A DNA stretch of 64,000 nt, from contig KV419397.1 in NCBI GenBank assembly GCA_001630475.1, positions 875,758 to 939,757 of the forward strand. Reading direction: 5' to 3'. The DNA comes from Sistotremastrum niveocremeum HHB9708 (lineage: Eukaryota > Basidiomycota > Agaricomycetes > Sistotremastrales > Sistotremastraceae). A program made the position numbers and the translations under genes. Positions within the stretch are counted from its first letter, which is position 1; each line of letters begins with the position of its first letter. The notes beneath the pieces were generated by a model. It saw only the letters and a list, made by a program, of their open reading frames with translations, was not told the DNA's origin and ran no database searches. Below, in pieces: positions 10,960 through 23,159 of this stretch.

Positions 10960-12612
10960 ATGTCGACCATCAAGTACGAACCCATTCCCAACGACGTCGA
11001 CGTCGAGAACGTCCTCCCTCGTCAAAGGCGCTCCGACTTACGTTCAAAATTCCGGATCTTTCACGTCTTTGCTCTCGCTGCTCTGATGTACGCTGCTGTC
11101 TCTGGATTCCGAGCAACAGGATTGGGAAGAATCTTGCGCACGCATTGTACGGGGTTCAAGAGCATCAGTACTGCAGCGACGAGAGGTGGATTACCGAATC
11201 ATTATACTTTGCCTAGTGGCGATAAGATTCCTAGTGTTGCTCTGGGTACTGTGAATATTCTTTCTGGATCGCCGCAGGGAATTAATACTGAATTTAGGGG
11301 TTTGGCAGGCTGCTAAGGGAGAGGTTGGAGCAGCTGTTAAGGTGTGTTATGTCTTCTCAATTCACCCTGCATGGAATGCTAATCCTGGTGCTCAGACCGC
11401 TCTCAACGCTGTTCGTAGCCCTGCTTGTGCGTGGTGTCGTGCGAAAGTTCTCACATTCAAATTAGGGTTATCGTCATATTGACGGCGCGTGGATCTATGG
11501 TGTAGGTCGTCCTTTCATTGCGCTTTCCTACTTCTCATGCAAAGTCAGAACGAAGCCGAAGTTGGTGCCGCTATCAAAGAAACTGGAATTTCGAGAGAAG
11601 AGATTTTTATTACATCAAAAGTACGTTCCTTCGTCTGGTGCTTGATACAACTGACTTGTGCTTCAAAGCTCTGGAACTCTTTCCATCAACCAGATGATGT
11701 TGCTCCAGCCCTGGAGGAGTCCTTGAAGCGCCTGGGAACGGATTATCTTGACCTCTACCTGATCCACTGGCCCGTTGCGTTCAAGAAAGAAACAACATCA
11801 GACGGAAAACCTATAGCCGATCTGGACCTTACGAACGATCCATATCCTACTTGGAAAGCACTGGAGAAACTGGTCGATAGCGGAAAGGTCAAGAACATTG
11901 GCGTCAGCAAGTGAGTTCAAATCTTTATTTTTATATTGCTACTCCTTATCGCAATCCCGCTAGTTTCAACATCCGCCGGTATGCGCCTTCTATTCTGGGA
12001 ATATAGCCGATCAATTCGATGTCTTGTAGATTGCAAAACTTGACCGCCAACAACCTCAAACATCAGCCTGCCGTCAATCAGGTTGAATTAAATTTCTGGA
12101 ACCCTCAACAGGATCTCGTTTCGGTGAGTACTCACGATTGACACTGGATTACCCCCAATCACACGATCAATCTTTAGTGGGCCGGTAAAAATGGTGTTCT
12201 TCTGGAAGCGTATTCTCCTCTGGGAAGCACACAGCAAGTCAAAGAGACCTTGAGTGTCCCAGAAATCAAAGCTGTCGCGAAGGAGCTAGGAATTACTCCT
12301 GCGCAGGCCGTGATTTCGTGGCATGTCCAGAGAGGAGTGAGTACCCCTATTGATGCTCCGGTGGCGTTTTCATTGACGTTGTTCTAGACTATTGTTCTTC
12401 CGAAAAGCGTTACTCCGTCGAGAGTTGAGGAAAATTTCAAGGGTACGGGTTTGTTTTTGTCACATGTTCCTCGTCGTTGACCCGTCTTATTTGCAGTTGT
12501 GAAGTTGCCTCAGGAGAGCTTTGACGCAATCGAAAAAGCTGCTACGGCGCACCCCCCAAAACGTGTCGTCGATCCTAGCAAAAACTGGGGTGTAGACGTC
12601 TTTGAAGATTGA
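10960..12612 (+). CDS. Membrane-anchored aldo-keto reductase, copy 2
   Basis: Eleven exons: 10960-11245, 11298-11341, 11396-11410, 11466-11501, 11549-11620, 11669-11910, 11964-11978, 12030-12123, 12178-12336, 12388-12442 and 12497-12612, giving 377 residues. All ten introns sit where they do in the upstream copy, and exons 2 to 10 have the same lengths, including two 15-nt exons. The tetrad residues are Asp and Tyr in [12 protein letters not shown], Lys in FITSKLWN, His in [14 protein letters not shown]; the cofactor signature is [15 protein letters not shown] hydrophobic segment ([17 protein letters not shown]) near residues 34-50 again suggests a membrane anchor. The N-terminal cytosolic tails of the two copies differ strongly (this one is acidic), while the barrels are similar, as expected for duplication followed by divergence of targeting or regulation. 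Confidence 0.9.
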
Positions 12613-13640
12613 AGATTAAAAAGAAGATAAGAAGATATTTATATATCTGTAGAATTTCAGTGTACGCATTTGTTATCGTTGTATTGCCGTTTCCCAATCT
12701 CCACCGTCAGATAAAGAATGCCGGCAAGGAGTGCGGGAAACGGTGAAATTGTGGGGGGAACCATCGATATCGGAGAGGCGGAGTTCAATTTTGAGTGCTC
12801 ACTGGCAAACGAAGCTCAGTCCTTTGGCTCATTCTCTCAATTTTCAACGCTGCTTCTTGGTTTCACTCATTGCAAGGCACAGCAATCAGTGGTCAGGACA
12901 TGGATATGTACGTCAGATTGCATGAAAATCCCTATCGGCGGCGCATTCTTGACACAATGCTGAATGAAGCAAATTGCCGCCGTCATCTAGCACGACTAGT
13001 CAGGGACCGCTGGAGCATAAACAGATTGTACCTTGCGAATCATACTGAGAAGATCTTGATCAAGTCAGGCGTGAAGATCGACCAAGACGCCGCCGCTGCC
13101 GCTAATCCGGCCAGGAAAGCTCGACCGCCGCACTCTAGGTCGCACCGTTCATTCTTTCTGACAGAATCGCGGTTCAATCGCGCGAGAGTATTACGGTCTC
13201 CTATACAATGATGCGGGGATACACGATCAAGTCCAGGACATCGCTGTTCAGGCCGCTTACAGTAACGTCGACGTTGTAAGCCCAGCGAGACGGCCGGCAG
13301 GTCACATTCAGTCAGGTTTGACCGAAGCACCTGGTCTTTCCCTCATACGCCTCCGCCACAGGAGCATGATCCGTCATCGAACCTCAACTTTGGGACACGC
13401 TAGCCTTGATCAATCATAGCGTTGTGTTCGACAAGGGGAGTACGTGTTTCCGATCTCAGTTTTGAGGTACTACCTTACGGACCGAGCAATGGATTTCATC
13501 TAAAAGCGGCTCTCCGCATTAGAAAGGAAGTATAGGAACCAGGGCAATCAGATTGCTCTCCGCTCTTTCCGTTATAGAAAGCATGTCTTGATATCAATAT
13601 ACCCCGGCCTTTCCCCCCTTTCCACTTGACTATCACCATT
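12613..13640. other. Intergenic 1.0 kb with one unassigned frame
   Basis: An open frame on the plus strand (12795-13211, first ATG context weak) includes YVRLHENPYRRRILDTMLNE and a Lys/Arg/Ala-rich tail. It resembles no family I know and may be chance. The 3' part serves as upstream region of the first helicase gene. Confidence 0.3.
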
Positions 13641-16600
13641 ATGACCGACGTCGCAGAAATCTGTAAGAATCTATCCATCAGCGGGACTTGTGATGTCCCC
13701 AACTGTCCTTTTAACCACGACATTCATCTATGCAATGTCTGCGATACTATTTGCAAATCCGACTTCACTTGGAAAATGCATCTGCAAGGCGCATTTCATG
13801 CTAAACGAAAGAGACAGCTAATCTTGAGGGCCGCGAGGACAGGCAGTTATAGCCCCGTTTACTGTCAGATCTGCAACTGCAATCTCTACACCCACGACGA
13901 CTTGGTGAACCACGCCTCGGCCAAACGTCACCGTAATGCGGCGTTCAGAGCTGGGCTGGACCCAGGTCGCGGAAATGGCAGAGTATTCACTCCCATCGAC
14001 TTAATCCACTGTCCCACCTGCAACAAAGACATACGCGCCGAAAAGTGGGATTACCACAGCGAGAGTGTCTCTCATCGTCGCGCGGAGGGTTTCAAAACCA
14101 TCTCTGCTGCCTTCGAGAATGCCGAAGAGGACAAGAACGGCATCACTATCACCGAAGGCAAGATCGATTTCGGCGTTGTGGAGTGGATTGAGAGTCCTAT
14201 AGGTCCAGACAGAACTCGAAGACGGGAGATTTTGGTCAAGAATACGATTCCTTCATCTTTCGTCGTCTTGAAAGAAGTTCGGCTTTCCTCTTCTCATTCC
14301 CAATCTTCGAGTTCTCCGTACGTTATGTTCTTCGCACTCATTCACATTCACATACTGACGAGTCGCTTCTTCGCAGTTTCAAAGTCCTACGACCGACTCC
14401 ATCCATCAGAGTCACGACGACGAAGGCTCTCCCTGTGACTTTTACCTTATCGACCGAGCATGCGGGTCGTTTTGAAGAGAGAGTCAATTTCGTTTTCCAC
14501 GACAATCAACTCAATCAGCAATTCATCATCATGCGCACCCTTGTCGCTATCGTCGGCGACCAGGCCGACTACGAAGCTTTCAAACCCAAGGCTCCGTATG
14601 TCCGGCCAACCCGAAGGACTAGGAGTGGCGTCAAAGATATTGTCCCTGGGATTGCACCTCCCGCATTGGACGTAATCCCTTGGGTCGTCAAACTTCCCCA
14701 GTCGCCTATTCCAGATTATCTCTCCCAGATGATGAGCACTGGCTCTCATCACGATATCGAGCGAAGCATCAAGGACTCTATCCTTCCTCGCGTGTTCGAC
14801 TCTGACACATATGGGTCATACCTCTCTACTCTCTTGCACGTGGAAGAATACAAAATGGAGTGAGTAACGTGATATGTTTGTTTGTTCCGTGTGAACTAAC
14901 TATGTTATCAGAGCAGATCTTCAAATTTACGACTTGTCAGATGTCTTTGCCGATCCAACGCCCGGCGGCTATTCGACTTACATGTAGGCAACGTATTTCA
15001 CTTATCCTCGGAAAATTCTAACTTGGCGGATGAAAAAGAATCAAGGTACCCGGACTGGCCGAAAAGCGGCCGAGCGTTATCATAGGAGACGGCATCCTAC
15101 TCCAGGAGGTCGGCCACGAGGAAACTGGGAAATGGTACGAAGGCCGTGTCCACGAAGTACTGCAGCTGGAGGTCGTGCTCAAATTTGCGCCCACATTCCA
15201 CGGCCTCAAAGGGATGAAGTACAACGTCCGATTTCAATTGAATCGTTACCCCCTTCGTCGCATGCACCAAGCTTTGCGAAGCGCCTTCCAGTCCTCCCGA
15301 GTACTATTTCCGACACTCAACGACCTCAAAAGGAGAACTCGTTCAACTTCCGCAGAATTGGGCGCTTTGACTGTGGTCAACAAACTGATTGCGAGTAATC
15401 CTCCTCAGCTTGCTTCGGTGGCTGCGATAGTTAACCTTCCCGCTGGGAGCCCGCCTTTCGTTGTTTGGGGACCGTAAGTCGAGTTCTGCTTTGGGATAGT
15501 TGATGACATAAGCATTGTGTCTTACAGGCCAGGAACGGGAAAGACGGTGACTGTTGTGGAGGCCATTCGCCAACTGCTCATCAAGGATCCCGCCGCAGTA
15601 ATCTTTGCATGCACCCCGAGCAATTCGGCCGCAGACTTGATCGCAGAACGTCTCGAAGACTTGGGCCCCTCAGTATTGTTCCGACTTGTCGCACCAACAC
15701 GTTCGCCGAGTCAAATCCCGGCGTCCTTGAAGAAGTTCACGTCAATCAATGATCGCAATCACTTCTCCGTCCCGAATTTGACCGTGTTGAAGCGATTCCG
15801 AGTCATCGTTTCGACATGCGTATCTGCAGTCATTCCATTCGGTATGGGGCTGGGCAGAGGTCATTTCACTCACATCTTTATCGATGAGGCTGGACAAGCA
15901 TCGGAACCCGAAGTCATGATTCCGATTAAAACCATGTCCGACACCAAGACGAACGTTATCCTGAGTGGAGACCCTATGCAACTCGGGCCAATTATCCATT
16001 CGCCCGTGGCGATTCGTCTTGGTCTTGACAAGAGCTATCTGTGTCGCTTGACCGAGTTCCCCGTGTATGACGAGGAATCTCAGGATGGTGTGACGTAAGT
16101 GTTATCGCTAGCCGGGATATAATTGGTTGGCTAAGCTTGATCGAATTGTCTTTCAGGATCGTCAAGCTCCGCAAGAATTGGCGCTCGCACGCTGCCATTC
16201 TCAAATTCCCCAACGAGAGATTCTACGGCGGAGATCTTGAATGTTGCGCCGATTCTGCAATCACATCCAGCATGCTTCGTTCTGACATCATAGTCAAACC
16301 GAACTTCCCGATCGTGTTTCATGCGATCGCTGGCAAAGATGATCGAGAAGCGAGCTCTCCGTCATTCTTCAACATTGGCGAAATATCTCTGATCAAGAAA
16401 TACGTGAATGATCTCGTCAGTGATCAGCGTCTACGTCTTGGTATGTGCCTTTGCTCGCTTCTGCGAACTGGGATTGTAGACTCAACGGTTGCTCATTAGC
16501 GAACACGCAAATCGGAGTTATCGCACCGTACCATGCACAATGTCAGAAAATTCGGATGGCTCTGAAACCTTCTGCACCCGGAGTGAAAGTCGGCTCCGTG

Positions 16601-17139
16601 GAGGAGTTCCAAGGACAAGTACGTATCTCAGCTCCCATATTCGCCCTCATATTGACGCGCTTGCAGGAACGCCGAGTTATACTGATTTCGACCGTGAGAA
16701 GCAGCTTGGATTTTATCAAGTTTGATATCAGACATACACTTGGATTCGTCGCGAATCCTCGAAGATTCAATGGTATGCATCGGCTTCTTTTATCGAGGAA
16801 CTCTCGTCTGAGAAATGTTGGACGGCAGTCGCAGTAACCCGAGCTCAGGCTCTCCTAATCATCGTCGGCGATCCAAAAGTCCTTTCGCTTGATCCTTTGT
16901 GGCGCTCCTTCATGAACTACGTCTACAACGGTGGTGGATGGAAGGGACCAAAGCCGGATTGGGATACGTCCGAAGCCGTGAATGAGGCTGGAGGGTACGA
17001 CAAGACGATACGTGTCCAAGCTGAGAAAGAAATGAATGAACTCGAGGAGTTACTCAAGACCGTTGTACAAGGCGGTGAGGCTCCAGGGCAAGGTGATGAT
17101 GAAGTTGTTTATGATAAGGTTGGAAGAGTGGAAGAGTGA
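13641..17139 (+). CDS. Zinc-finger MOV10/SDE3-type SF1 RNA helicase, copy A
   Basis: Nine exons: 13641-14317, 14377-14859, 14912-14983, 15039-15473, 15528-16094, 16157-16440, 16500-16618, 16667-16772 and 16829-17139, giving 1017 residues. At the N-terminus is a CCCH finger (C8, C17, C22, H26; C-x8-C-x4-C-x3-H), then three C2H2 fingers of the U1/JAZ spacing (C-x2-C-x11/12-H-x5-H). A middle domain precedes an Upf1-like helicase core: motif I PPGTGKT (split by an intron), Ia CTPSNSAAD, II DEAGQASEPE, III SGDPMQLGP, IV KNWRSHAAIL, V VGSVEEFQGQERR and VI VAVTRAQALLIIVGDP. The DEAG box and the C-terminal DPLWRSFMNY pattern point to MOV10/SDE3/Armitage, which act on RNA in silencing and transposon control. 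RNA silencing here is inference. Exon 9 acceptor was set by alignment to copy B. Confidence 0.9.
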
Positions 17140-17496
17140 ACGGACGCGGAGCGTCAGTGCACAGGCGATGCGACAGCGAGAGGGGCATCCTTGGGGGCAT
17201 CGACGAGCTCATCGAAGGCGGCGATGAATTCATGACTTCTTGACTTCTTGATTTCTTGATAAGGGAGAGATGACAGGCCACTGGAAGTATATTCGCCTTC
17301 AGAGACTGGTGCCATACCTTGAGTTCCCTCCGTTCGACTTGAATCTCGCACTCGAACACTTGCACTCGAAAATAATCGCCTGGACGCGACGGCAGTGACA
17401 GAAGTGTGACAGGCTCGAAATTTGAGACTCCGAAAGGCTTGTCGCCCTGACAGAAAAAATGTCCCAGATCTTGCTCAGATCTTGTTCTCAGACTTC
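17140..17496. other. Intergenic between the two helicases
   Basis: A short imperfect repeat of CTTCTTGA/ATTTCTTGA units lies near 17235-17262. Otherwise nothing is seen. The downstream copy's promoter must fit within these 357 bp. Confidence 0.4.
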
Positions 17497-20400
17497 ATGG
17501 ACAAAATCCCAGTCTGCAGAAGACTATTCGAAGCTGGGAGCTGTACCATCCCCTTCTGCCGTTTCAATCACAATGTTAGATTGTGCACTGTCTGTGGCAG
17601 CATTTGCAAGTCGGACCGAACTTGGCAGCTTCATCTAGCAGGTTTCAAACACCTGAACGCTCAGCGAGCTCGTGAAAGGGCTCGACGTGAGCCTCAGAAC
17701 CCTTCAGAACCACGACCAGAGACTACCTCTTGTAAACTCTGTGGATGCCTGCTATATGGTCCGATGGTCGTGTCGAGCCACCTGCGAGGACGGCGGCACA
17801 TCGAGAATGCACTGGCGGCGGGCAAGAGTCCATCATCGCGGGACGATCTCCACACAGTTGAGATGAAGTGGTGCGATACTTGCGAAAGAGACGTGCCGTT
17901 GAACGATTTTACATTCCATTGCCAAGGCGTTCAGCATCGTCGAATGGAAGGTTCCAAATCGCTCGCGGCCGCCCTGAGAGAGGCGGAAGAAGACAAGAAC
18001 GGCATCACCGTGGCGGAAGGAGATGTCGACTTTGGCATTGTGCCTTGGGATTCTCATTTCGCAGAGGATGAGCCAACAAGAACTGTGGCCTCTCGAGAGA
18101 TCTTCGTCCGGAATACAGTGCCGAATTCTGATGTCGTCTTGCTGGATGTTCGACTTGCATCCTTTCCCTTGTTCTCATCTCCGTATGTCTTTCTCTTTTG
18201 TCCCCGTGTTCATCGTCTGAACCACCGCAATAGTTTCAAAATGCGATCTCAGGTGACGAGACCCGTAGCCCTTGACAACGTAATTCGTGCAATCGCAATC
18301 GAGTTCTACCCTCAGCATCTCGGAAGCTTCGAGGAAAGAGTCACATTACTCTTTGAGGATCGTCGACTTTCTCAGCGATTCGTGGTCATGCGCACTCTGA
18401 AGGCCATTGTCGGAGATGCTGCCGACTATGAGGAACTCAGACCTTCGGCACCCTACGTGCGGCCCAAATGGCAGGCAAGGAATGATGTGGGAGAAGTCAT
18501 CCCCGGCGAAGCTCCACCAGCGTTGAGTTCCGTTAAATGGGTGGTCCCGCTTCCTCTAGCCAAGATACCTTTGAATCTGGCGTCTATTTTGTGTCTGGGC
18601 TCAGACCGTGAGGTTGAAGACAAGCTCCGTAGCACAGTTCTCCCTCGCTCGTTCAACGCCGATACATATGGAGCTCACTTCAGAGTCCTATTGCACGCCG
18701 AAGAAAAGAAAATGGAGTGCGTTATACTGTCATAATAGCCGTACTGCGACTAACCGATCCAAGGGATGATCTTCAAGTTTACGACATGCAAGACACGACA
18801 CTGACTAAGGACTATCCCTTCTATAGGTGCGTACGGTATCTGAATTATATTCACAAGTTGTTCTGACAACATGCTAGCGTTCAAGTTCCCGGCTTAGCCG
18901 AGAAAAGACCCAGTGTGATCGTGGGCGACAGCATCCTTGTCCAAGCATCATCTTCATCCGGTTCCGGGAAGTGGTTCGAAGGTCGTGTCCACAGAATCCG
19001 CCAACTCGCCGTGGAGATGAAATTCGATTCATCCTTCTTCGCCTTATCGGGCGAAAAGTTCAGCGTTCGGTTCGAACTCAGCCGTCATCCATTGCGCCGC
19101 ATGCATCAGGCTCTTTCTAGTGCCTTCAAGCAGCCTCGAATTCTCTTTCCACTAGACGAGCATCTGAAAACCATAAACGCACCAAAATCCTCCTTCCAGT
19201 CGGAGTTAAGAATCGTCAATAGAAATATTGCTTCCAACGAACATCAGTTGTTAGCTGTCGCTGCTATCGTGAAACAACCTCCCGGAAGTGTTCCATTCAT
19301 TGTTTTTGGCCCGTCAGTACATCTTTCCCCCTTTGCATCTCACTTATAATGACGTAATGCGATTGATTAGTCCAGGCACAGGGAAGACTGTCACCATAAT
19401 TGAAGCTATCCGCCAAGTTCTCATTTGGGATCCGGAGGCAAAGATTCTAGCATGTGCACCCAGCAATTCCGCAGCAGATCTCCTTGCGGAACGACTTCTG
19501 GATCTTGGCCCTACGGTCCTGCTCAGGCTCAACGCTCCTTCACGACCGCTTGATCTCATCCCAACCGCCCTTCGAAAATTCTCCTCTATTGAGAATGGCC
19601 ACTTCACCATTCCAGATCTGAGCGCTCTCAAGCGGTTCCGTGTTATTGTTTCGACATGCATCTCAGCTTCTCTCCCTTTCGCCGTCGGGATGCCACGTGG
19701 TCACTTCAGCCACATTTTCGTCGACGAAGCTGGACAAGCTCTTGAGCCTGAAATCATGATTCCTATCAAGACTATGGCTGATAATGATACTAACGTCGTC
19801 TTGAGTGGAGATCCAAAGCAGCTGGGCCCAATCGTGCGGTCAAGCGTCGCGATCAAATTCGGGTTAGGTCAGAGCTACCTAGCGAGGCTGATGGAGCTTC
19901 CGTTATACAATGAGAAGGATTATCGCGGCGTCTCGTGCGTTCTTCATCTAGATGCTCCCTGTGTAGTCCTTGCTAACTTGGCGATCTTTAGCATTGTCAA
20001 GTTGCTGAAGAATTGGCGCTCGCATCCGGCAATTCTTCGCTTCCCGAACGAACGATTCTACAAGGGAGATCTAGAGTGTCATGCGGATCCTCTTGTCACG
20101 CACAGCCTTCTTCGCTCGCATGCATTGGTCAAACCCGACTTCCCTGTGGTGTTTCACGCTATCGCTGGAAAAGATGCTAGGGAGGCTCAATCACCTTCGT
20201 TCTTCAATATTGGAGAGGTTTCTTTGGTCAAACGTTATGTTCAAGACCTGCTCGGTGATCAACGTCTTCGACTAGGTAAGTATAGCGGCACCTGTTTGTG
20301 GGTACGCGTCTCATTATGTATCGGAATTAGACCCCGAACAAATCGGTGTGATCTCGCCGTACAACGCTCAATGCAGAAGAATCAGGCTTTCTCTCTCCAA

Positions 20401-20971
20401 GATTGTACGCGCCGATCGCATCAAAATCGGTTCCGTAGAGGAGTTCCAGGGACAGGTATGTCGAATATTGGACGAAATTGAGTAGTAATAGCTAAACATA
20501 TTTTCAGGAGCGCCGCGTTATCATAATATCCGCCGTTCGCAGCAGCCTAGACTTCATCAAGTTCGATTTGAAGCATACCCTAGGTTTCGTCGCGAATCCT
20601 AGAAGATTCAACGGTGCGTTCGTCCCATAAAACGTCAGCTTATCTAATCGTCCTTCGCAGTCGCAATTACGCGCGCTCAAGCTCTTCTGATCGTCATCGG
20701 AGACCCTAAAGTCCTTTCGTTGGATCCTTTATGGAGGTCGTTCATGAACTACATCCATACGGAGGGAGGTTGGACAGGTCCAGTTCCCGACTGGGACACG
20801 TCAGAAGGTGTTTCAGAGAGTGCGTCGTACGATAAGCAACGACGTGCCAAAGCCGAACAGGAGATGACTGAGCTTGAGGATCTGCTGAAGTCGCTTGTGA
20901 TCACTACTAGTGAAGACAGAGCTGGAGGCGCCGAAGCGGCTATTGATCAACCATGGAGACCGGATGAATAG
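17497..20971 (+). CDS. Zinc-finger MOV10/SDE3-type SF1 RNA helicase, copy B
   Basis: Nine exons: 17497-18182, 18234-18716, 18764-18826, 18878-19312, 19371-19934, 19992-20275, 20331-20455, 20508-20613 and 20661-20971, giving 1018 residues. The intron after 18182 is open in frame, so an uninspected translation would wrongly read through it. The N-terminus has the same CCCH finger (C7, C16, C21, H25) and three C2H2 fingers as copy A. Helicase motifs are PPGTGKT, CAPSNSAAD, DEAGQALEPE, SGDPKQLGP, LLKNWRSHPAIL, IGSVEEFQGQERR and VAITRAQALLIVIGDP. Exon lengths match copy A in exons 2, 4, 6, 8 and 9. All eight introns share positions with copy A, so this is a tandem duplication. The start at 17497 was chosen because it places the CCCH finger as in copy A; an ATG at 17459 is out of frame. 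Confidence 0.9.
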
Positions 20972-21538
20972 GAGGATCGACGCTTTTGATCTGCGATTTA
21001 TATCTTGGCCATCTATTACTTATCTTGGTTCAGATTTGATGTCTCTTGTACTATCAGCATACACTACTATCCCTAATACTAAATTCTACTGCTATTCAAG
21101 TGTCTAGTCCAACAAATTTTGATGCTGACAAATGTCCAGCAGGGGGACCAACTCTTGGAACGACCTGGTCCCCACATCCGAATGTACCTGATCGTATGAC
21201 TACAAGTGAGAGATCTGCGAATGATCTTTTCGGAACTCCACGGTGTCGTTGGTGCCGTGCTGGCTAATTCGTCAGCTGTCCTTATAATTTAAAAAAAACC
21301 GACAAGAGAGTGCGTCGAGTCAATTTGCCAATCATGTGGAGAGATAAATTGAGATAGCTTGTCACTCTGATTCAGTCTCTGAACATATAGCGGGTACACA
21401 AGTTATATTTGAATCGTCAGAAATGTTACTAATAAATACTATAGATATTCGTGTAATATTCGTTTAAGCCCATAATAACCAAGAAAGAGATAAATAGACA
21501 CCATACTCCCAAGAAATCATACAATGCAGTCTAACTTC
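20972..21538. other. Convergent 3' flanks, no gene seen
   Basis: AT-rich sequence between the helicase stop and the peroxygenase stop on the opposite strand. I see no open frame of note. Confidence 0.5.
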
Positions 21539-23063
21539 TTACTGACCAGGTGTACCGGAGGGTCTGACTTTGGTAGGGTCAACACCGAAAGGCTTGGCGA
21601 GGGCAGCAAGGAGAGTCTCGACATTGGTCTTCAAGTCGCCGGTAACATCGTTCAAGCTGGAGGAAAGACTTTGCATGATGTTGAAATGGACATCGGTGAA
21701 AGTCTGAACGCGTATTCAGATCGGTTGAAGAAGTCTCGAAGAAGAAGCACTTACGTTCCCGGTGTTAAGAGGCGCATCAGGGGTCCACACACCGTTCTTA
21801 TTGGTTCCAGGGACGAGAGGGTGAGCGCCCAGGATTTCGGCGGCAGCGTCCTGGATGAAGGTGAAGTTACCAGGTTCACCTCTGCGGTGCCAGTTGTAAG
21901 GGAAGGTCTGGTTGCGGAAGAAGGATCCGAGAATGGTGGTGTCGATGATGTTATCGGTTCCTTCGGAAAAAATTTAATGACGGCGCAGGTATAGGGAAAA
22001 GAGATGATTTACCGTTCGGGAAGAAGTTCAAGACGAACGCGGCTTCGTCGTAACTGATGATCATGCGGGCGATGCTGAATTGCAACTGCGGGACCTCTCA
22101 GTCTCTATGTCAAGTGCGATAAAGGTTGGCACTCACGTTAGGGTCGCTAGCCTGTTCGGACAAGAATCTGTGGTATTTGTATTCTTGCAATACGGGGAGA
22201 GTGACAACGGTGGCATTGCCCGTGACGGCAGAGTCGCCTCCGTAGCGACCGACGTAAGTCAAGAACTGTTATCTCGATTAATGCCCAAAAATCGATTGAT
22301 GCAGCACCAAGACGTGCCTGATCGTAAAGGTCATCCTGGAAGTTCTGATAATCGCCTTCGCCGATATCGTGGCGGGTCTGAGAGACATCACCCTCGAATC
22401 TTCCGTGTTTGGCGAGACCACCAGCAGTCGGGCCGTCGATCTTTCCAGGGAGAGGTGGGACTTGTTCGGCTACTCCACCGATGGAGACCAAGTTGATGTA
22501 TGCGTTTCCTCGTCCGAGCTGTTGGAGAGTCAATCCGAATCTTGCTAAGTGCCAAATCGAATACGGACAATTGCGAGAGCCGAAAGGGCAGAAGCCAAAT
22601 CATGCTCCATGTTGTAGCCTTCTTCTACACCTTCAATGAGCTGCTCGAACGAAGCGACACCACTGTTTTGCTGAATATCAGAGGAGCTCTTCTAGATGAC
22701 GAACTGAACGTACTTGTGGGGAAGATATCCGTGGTTGGCGAGAGTGTTGAGACCGGCTGTTCGCATTCAGCACAGAGCATAATGAATGAGAAGACTTCAG
22801 ACTCACGGCAAGGACCACGCTTATCGTTGGGCCCGGGAGCGACGAAGGGGTGTGCGCTGTCTATAAGATTGTCAGACATTTCGAACGAATATATATTTGA
22901 AGTGCCTACCGGGGATGACTTTCAGAGAAGTGTCGGTCGGGAAAGGAGGGACAGAGATCTTGACGAATTTCTGTCCGTCGCTGTTGAAGCTTGCCACCGG
23001 GTTTGCCTGAGCTCTCAAGAAAGCGGAAGCTGCGAGGAGAAGAGCAGGGGTGATTGTCAACAT
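21539..23063 (-). CDS. Unspecific peroxygenase (heme-thiolate peroxidase)
   Basis: Nine exons on the minus strand: 22910-23063, 22807-22860, 22714-22756, 22569-22662, 22318-22518, 22137-22265, 22013-22085, 21755-21960 and 21539-21703, giving 372 residues. MLTITPALLLAASAFLRAQA is a signal peptide. The peroxygenase signature is complete: proximal heme ligand Cys69 in RGPCPGLNTLANHGYLP, the EGD motif at about 157-159 in RFEGDVSQTRHD, and Arg232 and Glu239 seven residues apart in ARMIISYDEAAF (acid-base pair). These enzymes use hydrogen peroxide to hydroxylate or epoxidise diverse compounds outside the cell. The SAHPFVAPGPNDKRG lead-in resembles the Marasmius rotula enzyme as I remember it, while length and EGD-R-E pattern resemble the Agrocybe long type. 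The intron after exon 5 uses a GC-AG pair (CAG|GCACGT). Long frames on the opposite strand here are shadows. Confidence 0.93.
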
Positions 23064-23152
23064 CTTGTAGTCCGCTTGTAGAGAGAGTTAGAGAGCTGGA
23101 GAAGGAGAGGAGGATGAGGCTGATGAGGAAAATATCGAGACGATTGCCCATC

Positions 23153-23159
23153 CTTTATA
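23153..23159 (-). promoter_or_regulatory. Probable TATA box of the peroxygenase gene
   Basis: The minus strand reads GTATAAAGGA about 90 nt upstream of the start codon at 23063, a good TATA sequence and distance for a regulated secreted enzyme. Confidence 0.6.

Noticed and set aside
17422-17496. Upstream in-frame extension of helicase copy B
   Set aside because: No ATG in frame upstream of 17497, and the CCCH finger position matches copy A with that start.
21524-21994. 156-residue plus-strand frame
   Set aside because: It lies opposite exons 7-9 of the peroxygenase and mirrors its codon pattern; no family pattern of its own.
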